A stretch of DNA of 63,089 nucleotides from Spirochaetota bacterium. Its GTDB lineage: Bacteria > Spirochaetota > Spirochaetia > Treponematales > Rectinemataceae. The stretch spans positions 170,940 to 234,028 of the forward strand of contig JAPLSO010000033.1 of assembly GCA_026398595.1 (NCBI GenBank), in the 5' to 3' direction. Below the pieces are notes generated by a model. The model saw nothing but the letters and a program-made list of their open reading frames with translations. It ran no database searches and was not told the origin of the DNA. The position numbers and the translations under genes are program-made. Below are positions 52,911 through 61,187 of the stretch, in pieces. Every line of letters starts with the position of its first letter. Within the stretch, counting starts at the first letter, position 1.

Positions 52911-54759
52911 GGACTATCTCCCCTGAGCCCGTCGATACGACGGCTTCCAGTTCCTGGAGCCTGGCGATTTCAGCGTAGAATCCGTTCTTCTCCTCCATAA
53001 GCTCGGCATGGGAACCGTACTGGATCATAGCTCCGTCCTTGAGTACGAGTATCGAATCGGCATGTCTCAGGGTCGAAACCCTGTGCGATACGATGAGCAT
53101 AGTCTTGCCTTTGCGCTCCACGATGAGGTTCTGCAGTATCTTTTCCTCGGTTTCGGCGTCGACGGCCGAAAGAGCGTCATCGAGGATGAGCGTCGGCGGG
53201 TCAAGTGCGAGAGCCCGTGCTATCGCGACTCTCTGCTTCTGGCCGCCCGAGAGCGTCAGGCCCTTTTCCCCCACGATTGTATCCCAGCCGTCGGGGAACA
53301 ACTGCACATCTCTCTCCAGCGCAGCGATATCCGCCAATTGCCCGAATCTGGACTCAGGAAGATCGGGTCTGCCGAAAAGGATGTTCGCGCGCACCGAAGC
53401 CGAGAACAGGAAGGACTCCTGGGGCACGCAGCCGAAGACACCGCGGAGCGAGGCAAGGGGATAGGCGCATATATCTTCTCCGCCTATGAATATCTTGCCC
53501 TCCCCCGGATCGAGGAGCCTAGGAAGAGTCTTAAGGAGAGTGGATTTGCCGCTCCCCACCCTTCCCAGGATGCCCAGTGTCCTACCCTCGGGCAATTCGA
53601 AAGAAATGCCATCCAGGGAAGGCTTCAATGCGCCCGCGAAGGTGAAGCCAAGATTCCTGACTTCGAGCGCCCCACGCGGCTGTCCCTCCAAAGGATTTCC
53701 CGCGATCTTCATCTCGGTCTTGGTCGTTAGAACCTCGTTGATCCGCTTAAGACTGACGGCTCCTCTCTGGATCGTATTGACCGTGAATCCCGCGCCCATG
53801 AGCGGCCAGATGAGCATCTCGAGATACGAGATCATGGCGATGATATCGCCGGGCCCCATCGTGTTGCGCAGCACGGAGTTGCCGCCGGTGAGGAGAAGAA
53901 TTGCCGTGCTGATTCCCGCCAGAAAGGATATCAGGGGGAAGAAGAAACCGAATGTCTTGACGAGTTCCATGGTGGCGTCTTTGTAGCTGTCATTCGTCTT
54001 TGAGAACAGATCGGAGAAATGTCTCTCCTTCACGAAAGCCTTCACGACCCTCATGCCAGCGAAAGTCTCCTGCGCTATCTCCGAAAGCTTGGAATAGACT
54101 TCCTGGACCTTCTTGAACTGGCTGCCCACCAGTTTTCCAAAGAACAGGATGAGAACAGTCACGAGCGGCAGAGGGATGATAGTGTAGAGCGCCACGGACG
54201 TGTTGTCCGATACCATCGCGATGAGAATCATCGATGACATGAAGACACCGTCGACGAAAGCGACGAAGCCCATCCCCAGGGCCTGTCTTACCTGGTTCAT
54301 ATCGTTCGTTGCTCGCGCCATGAGGTCGCCCGTCTTGTTTGACTGGTAGAAACCTGTCGACATCTCCATGAGGTGGCTGAAGAATTTGTCCCGCATCTCC
54401 GTCTCGATCTGCCTGGAGGCACCGATGATGAAATACCTCCAGAAGAATCTTCCTATGGAAATTACCGCGGCTATCCCAACCATGGCCAGAGCGGGTCCAA
54501 TGATAGCGGGGAGGCTGAATCGGCCTCCCGCTATGATGTCTACGGCCTTCTTTATAAATCGGGGAATGAGAACCTGGGCCGCGTCCACGACCATAAGGAA
54601 AATAATTCCAACTATATAGTTTAGCTTGTATTTTTTTAGATACGGCAATATGGACTTATATTCTTTGAACATATTGGTTAAGTTTACTATTTCATCCGCT
54701 TCGAGCACAATACTGGGGACGTTCGATTGCGTCTTGCCGGATTTTATCTTTTCTGCCAT
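52903..54759 (-). CDS. ABC exporter half-transporter A, with degenerate Walker B
   Basis: This subunit has about 618 residues: six transmembrane helices then an ATPase. Walker A is GRVGSGKST, the signature is canonical LSGGQKQRVAIARALA, but the residue after Walker B is Asp instead of Glu (LILDDALSAVD). Asp here together with the odd signature of subunit B places both defects in the same composite site, as in TM287/288-type heterodimers. I start at 54759, just clear of rnhA; the ATG at 54672 (MFKEYKSILPYLKKYK), where the conserved part begins, is a real alternative. No good ribosome-binding site marks either. Confidence 0.9.
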   Translation of the reverse strand: MAEKIKSGKTQSNVPSIVLEADEIVNLTNMFKEYKSILPYLKKYKLNYIVGIIFLMVVDAAQVLIPRFIKKAVDIIAGGRFSLPAIIGPALAMVGIAAVISIGRFFWRYFIIGASRQIETEMRDKFFSHLMEMSTGFYQSNKTGDLMARATNDMNQVRQALGMGFVAFVDGVFMSSMILIAMVSDNTSVALYTIIPLPLVTVLILFFGKLVGSQFKKVQEVYSKLSEIAQETFAGMRVVKAFVKERHFSDLFSKTNDSYKDATMELVKTFGFFFPLISFLAGISTAILLLTGGNSVLRNTMGPGDIIAMISYLEMLIWPLMGAGFTVNTIQRGAVSLKRINEVLTTKTEMKIAGNPLEGQPRGALEVRNLGFTFAGALKPSLDGISFELPEGRTLGILGRVGSGKSTLLKTLPRLLDPGEGKIFIGGEDICAYPLASLRGVFGCVPQESFLFSASVRANILFGRPDLPESRFGQLADIAALERDVQLFPDGWDTIVGEKGLTLSGGQKQRVAIARALALDPPTLILDDALSAVDAETEEKILQNLIVERKGKTMLIVSHRVSTLRHADSILVLKDGAMIQYGSHAELMEEKNGFYAEIARLQELEAVVSTGSGEIVHG

Positions 54760-54769
54760 AGTTGCCGCG

Positions 54770-55249
54770 ATGCTCGATATCATTATACATACCGACGGAG
54801 GCTGCTCGGGCAATCCAGGCCCTGGAGCCTGGGCCTATGTCATGCGTTTCGGCGAAAGGCTTCGCGAAGACAGCGGCTACGATCCTGATACGACCAACAA
54901 CAGAATGGAACTTAAAGCCGTCATCGAGGCACTGGACTTCATTTCCTCGCGCAGACGCGAAGTTTCAGGCACAGTGTCCTGGCTCGCCTCACCTATGTGC
55001 GTTGTAACCGATTCCCAGTACGTCAAGAATGGAGTAACCCTCTGGTTGAGAGACTGGAAGGCCAAAGGCTGGAAAACCTCCGGGAAAAAACCTGTCAAGA
55101 ATCAGGAGCTCTGGATAGAGCTCGACGGACTTGTGACTGAACTGAAGCCTTCCTTTGCGTGGGTTGAAGGTCATGCCGGGGAACTGGACAACGAGCGATG
55201 CGATGCCTTGGTCCGGGCAAAAATCGCCGAATGCAGAAATCAGCAATGA
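54770..55249 (+). CDS. rnhA: Ribonuclease HI
   Basis: It cleaves RNA in RNA-DNA hybrids. The 159-residue protein starts MLDIIIHTDGGCSGNPGPGA, with catalytic residues in TDGG (Asp), NRMELKAVIEAL (Glu), VVTDSQYVKNG (Asp) and the late VEGHAGELDNERCD (His, Asp). The handle region WKAKGWKTSGKKPVKN is present. Start chosen at 54770 by family length; upstream codons overlap the divergent exporter gene. Confidence 0.95.
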   Translation: MLDIIIHTDGGCSGNPGPGAWAYVMRFGERLREDSGYDPDTTNNRMELKAVIEALDFISSRRREVSGTVSWLASPMCVVTDSQYVKNGVTLWLRDWKAKGWKTSGKKPVKNQELWIELDGLVTELKPSFAWVEGHAGELDNERCDALVRAKIAECRNQQ

Positions 55250-55251
55250 TC

Positions 55252-55325
55252 TGGGACCAGGCGGGCTCGAACCGCCGACCTACTGCTTAGAAGGCAGTTG
55301 CTCTATCCAGTTGAGCTATGATCCC
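55252..55325 (-). tRNA. tRNA-Arg (TCT)
   Basis: The acceptor is GGGATCA/TGGTCCC, the anticodon stem ACTGC/GCAGT and the loop CTTCTAA (anticodon TCT, reads AGA). T-loop TTCGAGC; discriminator A; CCA not encoded. Its 3' end lies 2 bases from the rnhA stop on the other strand. Confidence 0.97.
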
Positions 55326-55360
55326 TCAAGTTTTAGTGAATCGAACGGTTCGACCTTTAT

Positions 55361-55433
55361 TCGGGACGAGAGGATTCGAACCTCCGATTTTCTGCTCCCA
55401 AAGCAGACGCCTTAGCCTCTAGGCTACGTCCCG
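55361..55433 (-). tRNA. tRNA-Pro (TGG)
   Basis: The acceptor is CGGGACG/CGTCCCG (C1-G72, typical of bacterial tRNA-Pro), the anticodon stem TCTGC/GCAGA and the loop TTTGGGA (anticodon TGG). Discriminator A; CCA not encoded. Confidence 0.97.
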
Positions 55434-55501
55434 GCCGACCAGGGGCTACGCTATTCTAAAAAACAGTCCTATGTCAATGACCGTTTCTCCCAGGTTGTCT
55501 G

Positions 55502-55529
55502 TTGACAGCTTGGCATTATGATTTATAAT
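55502..55529 (+). promoter_or_regulatory. Strong sigma70-type promoter of the EF-G-like gene
   Basis: Perfect TTGACA (55502-55507) and perfect TATAAT (55524-55529) are separated by 16 bases. The transcript would carry about 54 bases of leader before the ATG at 55590. It is the best promoter seen in the window. Confidence 0.75.
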
Positions 55530-55589
55530 ACTCCGATTCCCCTCTTATTAAATGGGACAATCAGCCTAGCCCCCTTATAAGGAGTACCT

Positions 55590-57683
55590 ATGCCGTTCGC
55601 AACCGAGAACATCCGAAACATCGCCATTGCCGGCCATGGGAGCACCGGCAAAACAACGCTTCTTGAGCACGTTTTGTTCCAGGGCGGAGCCATAGCCAAA
55701 CCCGAGACTGTAGAATCGGGGAAAACCGCAAGTGATTACGGCGAAGATGAAATCGCGCGAAAGATCTCCGTGAGAACCTCCCTTACCCATATCGTTGCCA
55801 AGGACACCAAAGTCAATTTACTCGATGCCCCGGGTTCCTCGGACTTTGTCGGCGAAGTCATTCTCGCGTTCAGAGCCTGCGAGAGCGCTCTTCTCCTCAT
55901 CGACGCGAAATCGGGTGTCCAGATCGAGACCATTAAAGTGTGGAGGAACCTCGATTCCCGTTCCAAGCCCCGCATGATCTTCATTACCCGGATGGATGAG
56001 GATAGGGCTGATTTCGACGCGGATCTGGAGGATATCAAGGCTAAATTTAAGACTTCTTGCGTGCCCGTGACTATTCCGATGGGAGCCGGGGTCGATTTTA
56101 CCGGCGTCATCGACGTGGTTAATGGGGTTGCCTACCCCCTCCCCGCCTCACACGACCAGAAAGAGACTTCAACAGCCATTCCCGCCGCCTACAACGATGT
56201 ATATCAGAGCGCCCGAATCCAACTCTTCGAGGCTGCGGCAGAAGGGGATGACGCCCTCATGGAAAAGTATCTTGAGGCGGGGGAACTGAGCCAGGAAGAG
56301 ACCCTGACCGGCCTCAAGAAAGCGCTGGCCGGGGCTAAGATCGTGCCGGCTTTCGCCGGTTCGGGACTGAAGAACAGCGGAACCGCTGCTCTCATCGATT
56401 TCATCGTCGCGACAGCTCCCACACCTCATGATCTCGCCCCGGAACAGGTCGGTTCGGGTGACTCCGAAGTCGAGGTTCGCGTCGATGTCTCCAAGCCGGC
56501 CAGCGCCATAGTCATCAAGACCCAGATCGACCAGTTCTCGGGCAGACTCTCTTTCCTGAAAGTCATAACAGGGACCCTCGTCCCCGAACTCGACATGGTC
56601 AACGTCAAGGACAGCAGGAAGGAGAGACTCTCCAAACTCTACACAGCCCAAGGCAAGAAGATCGAGGAGACCCAGTCACTCGCCGCGGGCGACATCGGCA
56701 TCATAACGAAGTTTGTCACCCTCAGGACCAACGACACACTTTCGGCCGCGGACAAGCCCCTCGCCTTTAAACCTCTCAAGCTCCCCACGCCCGTCCACCT
56801 CGTAGCTATCTCGGCCGTCAACAAGAAGGAGGAGGACAAGCTCAACGAGAACCTGCTCAAGGCTACCGAAGAGGACCTCACCTTCCAGGTCAATTTCAAC
56901 GCCGAGACCAAGGAGACTGTCATCGCCGGCATGGGCGAACTCCAGATCAACATGATCCTCGACAAGATCAAGAATCAGTCCAAGATTCTCGCTGAGACGA
57001 GAATTCCCCGCGTCGCCTACCGCGAAACCATAACGAAAAGCGCCCACGCCGAGTACACACACAAAAAGCAGACTGGCGGCCATGGCCAGTACGCCAAGGT
57101 CGTCTTCGATGTGGAACCCATCGAGCGCGGCTCAGGTTATCAGTTCGAGAACAAGCTTTTCGGCCAATCGGTCTCCAAGGGCTTCATCCCCGGTATCGAG
57201 AAAGGCATCCATCAAGCCATGGAGGCAGGCGTCGTGGCAGGCTACCCTGTCGTAGACACTAGAACGGCTATAGTCGATGGCAAGGAACACCCTGTCGATT
57301 CATCGGAGATGGCCTTTAAGCTGGCATCCCGAGGGGCCTTCCGCGAGGCAATGAGACAAGCCAGCCCCGTTCTGCTCGAGCCTGTCATGGACTTGACGGT
57401 CTTCGCTGAGGAGAAGAACCTCGGCGATGTCATGTCAGACCTCTCGGGGCGCCGAGGCAGGATTTCAGGCCAGAACCCCATAGGCGGCGGCATCATCGAG
57501 GTCGACGCCCAGGTTCCCCAGGCCGAACTTCTGCGCTACGCTATCGATCTGCGCTCCATGACTTCTGGCACGGGTTCCTTCCAAGTCGAGTTCTCCCATT
57601 ATGCTCCGATCACCGGAAAGATAGCCGAGGAAGTCATCAAGGCCGCTCAGGCCTTCAAGACAGCCGAAGCCGAGGAAGAATAG
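55590..57683 (+). CDS. Elongation factor G-like protein (EF-G-2/FusA2-like paralogue)
   Basis: The 697 residues have the five-domain layout of EF-G. The GTPase motifs differ from canonical EF-G: G1 is GHGSTGKTT, the switch I RGITI is KISVRTS, G3 is DAPGSSDF (no His where DTPGHVDF has the catalytic one) and G4 is TRMD instead of NKMD. This matches the EF-G-2 type paralogues, whose role is unsettled. Domain IV retains QTGGHGQYAKV. AAGGAG precedes the ATG and a perfect promoter and a terminator flank it, so it is a single-gene unit that may be well expressed. Confidence 0.9.
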   Translation: MPFATENIRNIAIAGHGSTGKTTLLEHVLFQGGAIAKPETVESGKTASDYGEDEIARKISVRTSLTHIVAKDTKVNLLDAPGSSDFVGEVILAFRACESALLLIDAKSGVQIETIKVWRNLDSRSKPRMIFITRMDEDRADFDADLEDIKAKFKTSCVPVTIPMGAGVDFTGVIDVVNGVAYPLPASHDQKETSTAIPAAYNDVYQSARIQLFEAAAEGDDALMEKYLEAGELSQEETLTGLKKALAGAKIVPAFAGSGLKNSGTAALIDFIVATAPTPHDLAPEQVGSGDSEVEVRVDVSKPASAIVIKTQIDQFSGRLSFLKVITGTLVPELDMVNVKDSRKERLSKLYTAQGKKIEETQSLAAGDIGIITKFVTLRTNDTLSAADKPLAFKPLKLPTPVHLVAISAVNKKEEDKLNENLLKATEEDLTFQVNFNAETKETVIAGMGELQINMILDKIKNQSKILAETRIPRVAYRETITKSAHAEYTHKKQTGGHGQYAKVVFDVEPIERGSGYQFENKLFGQSVSKGFIPGIEKGIHQAMEAGVVAGYPVVDTRTAIVDGKEHPVDSSEMAFKLASRGAFREAMRQASPVLLEPVMDLTVFAEEKNLGDVMSDLSGRRGRISGQNPIGGGIIEVDAQVPQAELLRYAIDLRSMTSGTGSFQVEFSHYAPITGKIAEEVIKAAQAFKTAEAEEE

Positions 57684-57708
57684 ACTTATACATGCTCCAT
57701 TGAGATAT

Positions 57709-57742
57709 AAAAGGCCTCGCCATACGGCGAGGCCTCGTTTTT
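57709..57742. terminator. Intrinsic terminator between the EF-G-like gene and nrdR
   Basis: Perfect nine-base arms AGGCCTCGC/GCGAGGCCT flank the loop CATACG, with A-rich sequence before and CGTTTTT after. It can serve both convergent genes. Confidence 0.85.
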
Positions 57743-57774
57743 CGACACACCTTAAAGACACCCTCTTTCAATAT

Positions 57775-58248
57775 TCAATTCTCTGCGAGCCCGCCTTTCC
57801 CCAGGGACTCTATTTCCTTGAGGAATTCGTCGGCCGTCTCGTATTTCCTGTAGACCGAGGCAAAGCGAATGTAGGCCACCTTGTCGAGATTGTAGAGCCT
57901 CCGCAGCACCATGTTGCCGATGGCCTCCGAAGCCAATTCGTTGCTCGCCTTAGCGAGCTGGGCGGCCTCGTCCTCGATCTCGTTGATGAAGTTCTCAATG
58001 GACATCTGGGAAACGGGTCTCTTTTCCAAGGCGCGTATCAATCCCCTTTCTATCTTTGACCTTTCGAAGGGTTCCCTCCTCCCATCACGTTTGACGACCA
58101 TGAGGGGTTTCTCTTCTATCCTTTCGTAGCTGGTGAAGCGCAGACCGCAGGAGACGCACTCTCTCCTTCTTCTGATGGCTTCGCCGTTGGCCAGGCTTCG
58201 TGAATCGATGACTCTGTCATCCAAGCTTCCGCAGTGTGGACAGCGCAT
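57775..58248 (-). CDS. nrdR: Transcriptional repressor NrdR
   Basis: It represses ribonucleotide reductase genes when bound to ATP/dATP. The 157-residue protein begins MRCPHCGSLDDRVIDSRS, with the zinc ribbon CPHC...CVSCG (residues 3-34), then an ATP-cone domain (VVKRDGRREPFERSKIERGL). AGGAGGGG lies upstream of the ATG at 58248; the open frame runs far beyond but that part overlaps the divergent gene. A putative target, two NrdR boxes, lies ahead of nrdJ at 43.74 kb. Confidence 0.96.
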   Translation of the reverse strand: MRCPHCGSLDDRVIDSRSLANGEAIRRRRECVSCGLRFTSYERIEEKPLMVVKRDGRREPFERSKIERGLIRALEKRPVSQMSIENFINEIEDEAAQLAKASNELASEAIGNMVLRRLYNLDKVAYIRFASVYRKYETADEFLKEIESLGKGGLAEN

Positions 58249-58266
58249 GATTACCCCTCCTTTTCG

Positions 58267-58295
58267 ACTATACACTCGCACCTGGTTGCTGTCAC
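58267..58295 (-). promoter_or_regulatory. Promoter of nrdR
   Basis: On the minus strand GTGACA (58295-58290) and TATAGT (58272-58267) are 17 bases apart, each one base from consensus. The start of transcription would be just before the ribosome-binding site. Confidence 0.5.
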
Positions 58296-58314
58296 CGCGA
58301 TTATTTCGTATTTT
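58286..58314 (+). promoter_or_regulatory. Candidate promoter of the gene at 58330
   Basis: TTGCTG (58286-58291) and TATTTT (58309-58314) are 17 bases apart. The -35 overlaps the nrdR -35 on the other strand, so the two promoters would compete. Confidence 0.3.
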
Positions 58315-58329
58315 TAACTTGAGGAGGAC

Positions 58330-58683
58330 ATGATGACATTTTCCGAACGCATGAAGGAATTTTTTGAAAAAAGCGTAGGCACATCCAAGGACTTTCTGTC
58401 TAAGGCGGGGAACCAGGCACAGACCTGGGGAGAGATGGGGAAGCTCAAGTTTGAAATTCTTCAACTCAGAGCCAAGGGCCAATCCCTCACTTCCCGATTG
58501 GGTGCCGAGGTCTACAACCTGCTCATTGAAAAGGGCGAACCGATGATCGGTGTCTATTCCGAGGGCGTCGCTCCTCTGATCAAACAGCTCAAGGACATCG
58601 AAAGAGAAATATCGGAAAAAGAAAGCGCTTTCAAGCTTGCTGGAGGCGCCGATTCCGACCTGGACGACAATGCCGACAAGTAA
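58330..58683 (+). CDS. Small helical protein of unknown function
   Basis: I do not recognise this 117-residue protein. It is soluble and looks almost entirely helical, with coiled-coil character in both halves (SERMKEFFEKSVGTSKDF; IKQLKDIEREISEKESAF) and an acidic Asp-rich tail. GAGGAGG precedes two adjacent ATGs (58330, 58333). It overlaps the phosphatase gene downstream by 14 bases and is divergent from nrdR. A structural or membrane-associated role is possible but unsupported. Confidence 0.7.
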   Translation: MMTFSERMKEFFEKSVGTSKDFLSKAGNQAQTWGEMGKLKFEILQLRAKGQSLTSRLGAEVYNLLIEKGEPMIGVYSEGVAPLIKQLKDIEREISEKESAFKLAGGADSDLDDNADK

Positions 58684-59338
58684 GCCTGTCGCTGGAATCA
58701 TTTTTGATCTGGATGGAACACTTGCGGATACAATCGTGGACTTGGCGGGAGCGGTTAACACCGTCCTTTCGTTCCATGGCCTTCCGGTATTCGGGATACT
58801 CGAATTCAAACTCATGGTCGGGGACGGTTTTTCAACACTTATAAAAAGGACTCTTCCCCCAGCCAAAGCCTCAAATACGATGTACTTCGAAAGCATTGTA
58901 TCAGAAGCCCGTTCGCGCTACGCGATCGAATGCCTTAGGACCACAAAGCCTTTTAAGGGAATACCCGAACTTCTGGCGGATTTCACTGGCCGCGGCATTG
59001 CCTGCGCCGTGCTGTCCAACAAGCCGCAGGAAATGACCCAGGTCATGGTGAAATCACTGTTCCCCGGCATCTTTTTTACCGCCGTCCTGGGTGAACGCCC
59101 AGGAGTCCCCAGGAAGCCCGACCCCTATTCCGCTCTCGAGATAGCGCGCTCAGTCGGCATTCAGCCTGAGTCTTGGGCCTTCGTGGGAGATTCAGGCGTA
59201 GACATGATGACTGGCAAGGCCGCCGGAATGCGACCTTGGGGTGCGCTCTGGGGTTACAGAGGAAGGGAGGAACTCCTCTCGGGAGGAGCAGAGACTATAT
59301 TCGAGACCCCCGCCGATCTACTCATCCTTCCCCGCTAG
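58670..59338 (+). CDS. gph: HAD-family phosphatase, phosphoglycolate phosphatase-like
   Basis: This 222-residue HAD hydrolase has motif I IIFDLDGTLADT (both catalytic Asp), motif II VLSNKP, and the late RKPDPYSALEIARS Lys with FVGDSGVDMMTGKAAG (motif IV). The alpha-helical cap fits Gph-type enzymes; the true substrate may differ. The ATG at 58670 lies inside the end of the preceding gene. Confidence 0.88.
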   Translation: MPTSKPVAGIIFDLDGTLADTIVDLAGAVNTVLSFHGLPVFGILEFKLMVGDGFSTLIKRTLPPAKASNTMYFESIVSEARSRYAIECLRTTKPFKGIPELLADFTGRGIACAVLSNKPQEMTQVMVKSLFPGIFFTAVLGERPGVPRKPDPYSALEIARSVGIQPESWAFVGDSGVDMMTGKAAGMRPWGALWGYRGREELLSGGAETIFETPADLLILPR

Positions 59339-59421
59339 ATCAAGGTTTGATTGCATAAAAGTACTTTGCCTCATATACTGGAGCCTGCCAGCAATCAGCC
59401 GCAAGCGCATGAGGAGGTACT

Positions 59422-61170
59422 ATGGACAAGGCATTCATCCTCGACAGAGTGAACGACTACCTGGCCAAGGAAAAAGATCAGGCTTTCTCGGATGAAGTCC
59501 GATCCCTGCTTAAGAAGGGGGATGAGGTCGAACTCGAGGACCGCTTTTACAAGGATCTCGAATTCGGGACCGGCGGCCTGAGGGGGATCGTCGGCGGCGG
59601 CTACAACAGGATGAACAGCTTCGTCGTGGGCCGCGCCACCCAAGGCCTCTGCGATTACCTCAAGGAACAGTATGGACAAGCCAGACTCTCGGCCTGTATT
59701 GCCCATGATTCGCGGAGGATGTCCAGGGAATTCGCCCTCGCAACCGCACTGGTTTTCGCCGCGAACGGCATAATAGCCTATCTTTTCCCCTCGCTGCGGC
59801 CGACCCCGGAACTGTCGTTCGCGGTCCGAAAGCTGGGCTGCGCCACGGGCGTCGTTGTCACAGCGAGCCACAACCCTCCCCAGTACAATGGGTATAAAGC
59901 ATACTGGAACGACGGATCCCAGGTTATCCCGCCTCACGATGCAGGAATCATCGCCAAGGTCCAGGCCGCCCAAACCATACATACCATGAACGAAGCCGAG
60001 GCCAAGGCGAAAGGGCTTCTTGTCGTCCTCGACTCGACCGTCGATGATGCTTACGTAGCCATGGTCAAGTCTAAAATCCTCAGACCCGCCCTCATCAAGA
60101 AGGGAGCGTCCGCAGTTAAAATCGTCTACACGCCCCTGCACGGCACGGGTGCCATGCTCTTCGAGCGCATCATGGGCGAATTGGGCCTTTCCGTCTTCAC
60201 CGTACCCGAGCAGAGAGAGCCCGACGGGGCCTTCCCTACGGTGTCCTTCCCCAACCCCGAGGAGCCCGCGGCCCTCAAAATGGCAATCGATCTGGGCACT
60301 AAGCTCAAGGCCGACGTCGTCATGGCGAACGATCCTGACGCTGACCGTCTGGGCATAGCGGTCCCGACCAGGGACGGCAGCTTTACGCTGGTCACGGGCA
60401 ACCAACTGGGAACCCTGCACCTCGACTACATTCTTCTTTCCCTCTTTGAACAAGGACGAATGCCGCCCAATCCTGTCTGCATCAAGAGCATCGTCACGAC
60501 GGATTTCCAGGCCGCCATAGCGGCCAAATACAAGGTCGAATGCTGGGAATGTCTCACGGGATTCAAGTGGATAGCCGATCTCATGCGTAAGATCGAGCGC
60601 GAGAATAAAAACTTCGTCTATGGCACGGAGGAAAGCTACGGCTATCTCGTGGAGACGGAGGTACGCGATAAGGACGGCATATCGGCGGCGGCCATGACCG
60701 CCGAGATGACCCTGTATTGGCGATCCAAGGGAAAGAGCCTCCTTAACAGGCTGGACGAACTCTACACCGAGTTCGGTTACTACGAGGAAAAGGGCATAAA
60801 CAAATACTTCGAAGGGTCCTCGGGCATGAGCATCATGGCCGGCATCATGGCAGAGTACAGGAAGTCCCAGCCACAGGTCCTCGGCGGTATACCCATCGTG
60901 AAAATCCGCGACCTGTCGATCCTAAAGGCGTGGGCGCCTCTTTCCCCAAAAGAGAGGAAAAATGTCGAGTTGCCCGAAAGCGATGTACTCCAGTGGAGAC
61001 TCGCTGACGGCACTCTCGTTACGGTCCGCCCCTCGGGCACGGAGCCCAAGATCAAGTTCTACATCCTCTGCAGGACAGCGATTGAAGCTGGGGGGCTCGA
61101 AACAGCTCGTTCCAAGACCAGGGAAAAGATCGACACAATAGGCGCCGATATCCGTAAAGTCATCGGCTGA
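59422..61170 (+). CDS. Phosphoglucomutase/phosphomannomutase
   Basis: It interconverts hexose 1- and 6-phosphates. The 582-residue alpha-D-phosphohexomutase has the phosphoserine loop TASHNPPQYNGYK, the metal loop NDPDADRLGIAV, the sugar-binding GTEESYGYL, and the phosphate-binding VRPSGTEPKIKFY. The size and the start FGTGGLRGIVG fit the PgcA/phosphopentomutase-like long subgroup. GAGGAGG precedes the ATG. Confidence 0.93.
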   Translation: MDKAFILDRVNDYLAKEKDQAFSDEVRSLLKKGDEVELEDRFYKDLEFGTGGLRGIVGGGYNRMNSFVVGRATQGLCDYLKEQYGQARLSACIAHDSRRMSREFALATALVFAANGIIAYLFPSLRPTPELSFAVRKLGCATGVVVTASHNPPQYNGYKAYWNDGSQVIPPHDAGIIAKVQAAQTIHTMNEAEAKAKGLLVVLDSTVDDAYVAMVKSKILRPALIKKGASAVKIVYTPLHGTGAMLFERIMGELGLSVFTVPEQREPDGAFPTVSFPNPEEPAALKMAIDLGTKLKADVVMANDPDADRLGIAVPTRDGSFTLVTGNQLGTLHLDYILLSLFEQGRMPPNPVCIKSIVTTDFQAAIAAKYKVECWECLTGFKWIADLMRKIERENKNFVYGTEESYGYLVETEVRDKDGISAAAMTAEMTLYWRSKGKSLLNRLDELYTEFGYYEEKGINKYFEGSSGMSIMAGIMAEYRKSQPQVLGGIPIVKIRDLSILKAWAPLSPKERKNVELPESDVLQWRLADGTLVTVRPSGTEPKIKFYILCRTAIEAGGLETARSKTREKIDTIGADIRKVIG

Positions 61171-61187
61171 GCGCACGTAAGGAACAA

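Noticed and set aside
58249-58896. N-terminal extension of the nrdR frame to 373 codons
   Set aside because: NrdR proteins begin with MRCPHCG; the extension overlaps the genes at 58330 and 58670 and nrdR has its own ribosome-binding site.
59395-60453. Open frame of 352 codons on the minus strand
   Set aside because: It is antisense to the phosphohexomutase gene, with low-complexity Gly/Asp-rich translation; a shadow.
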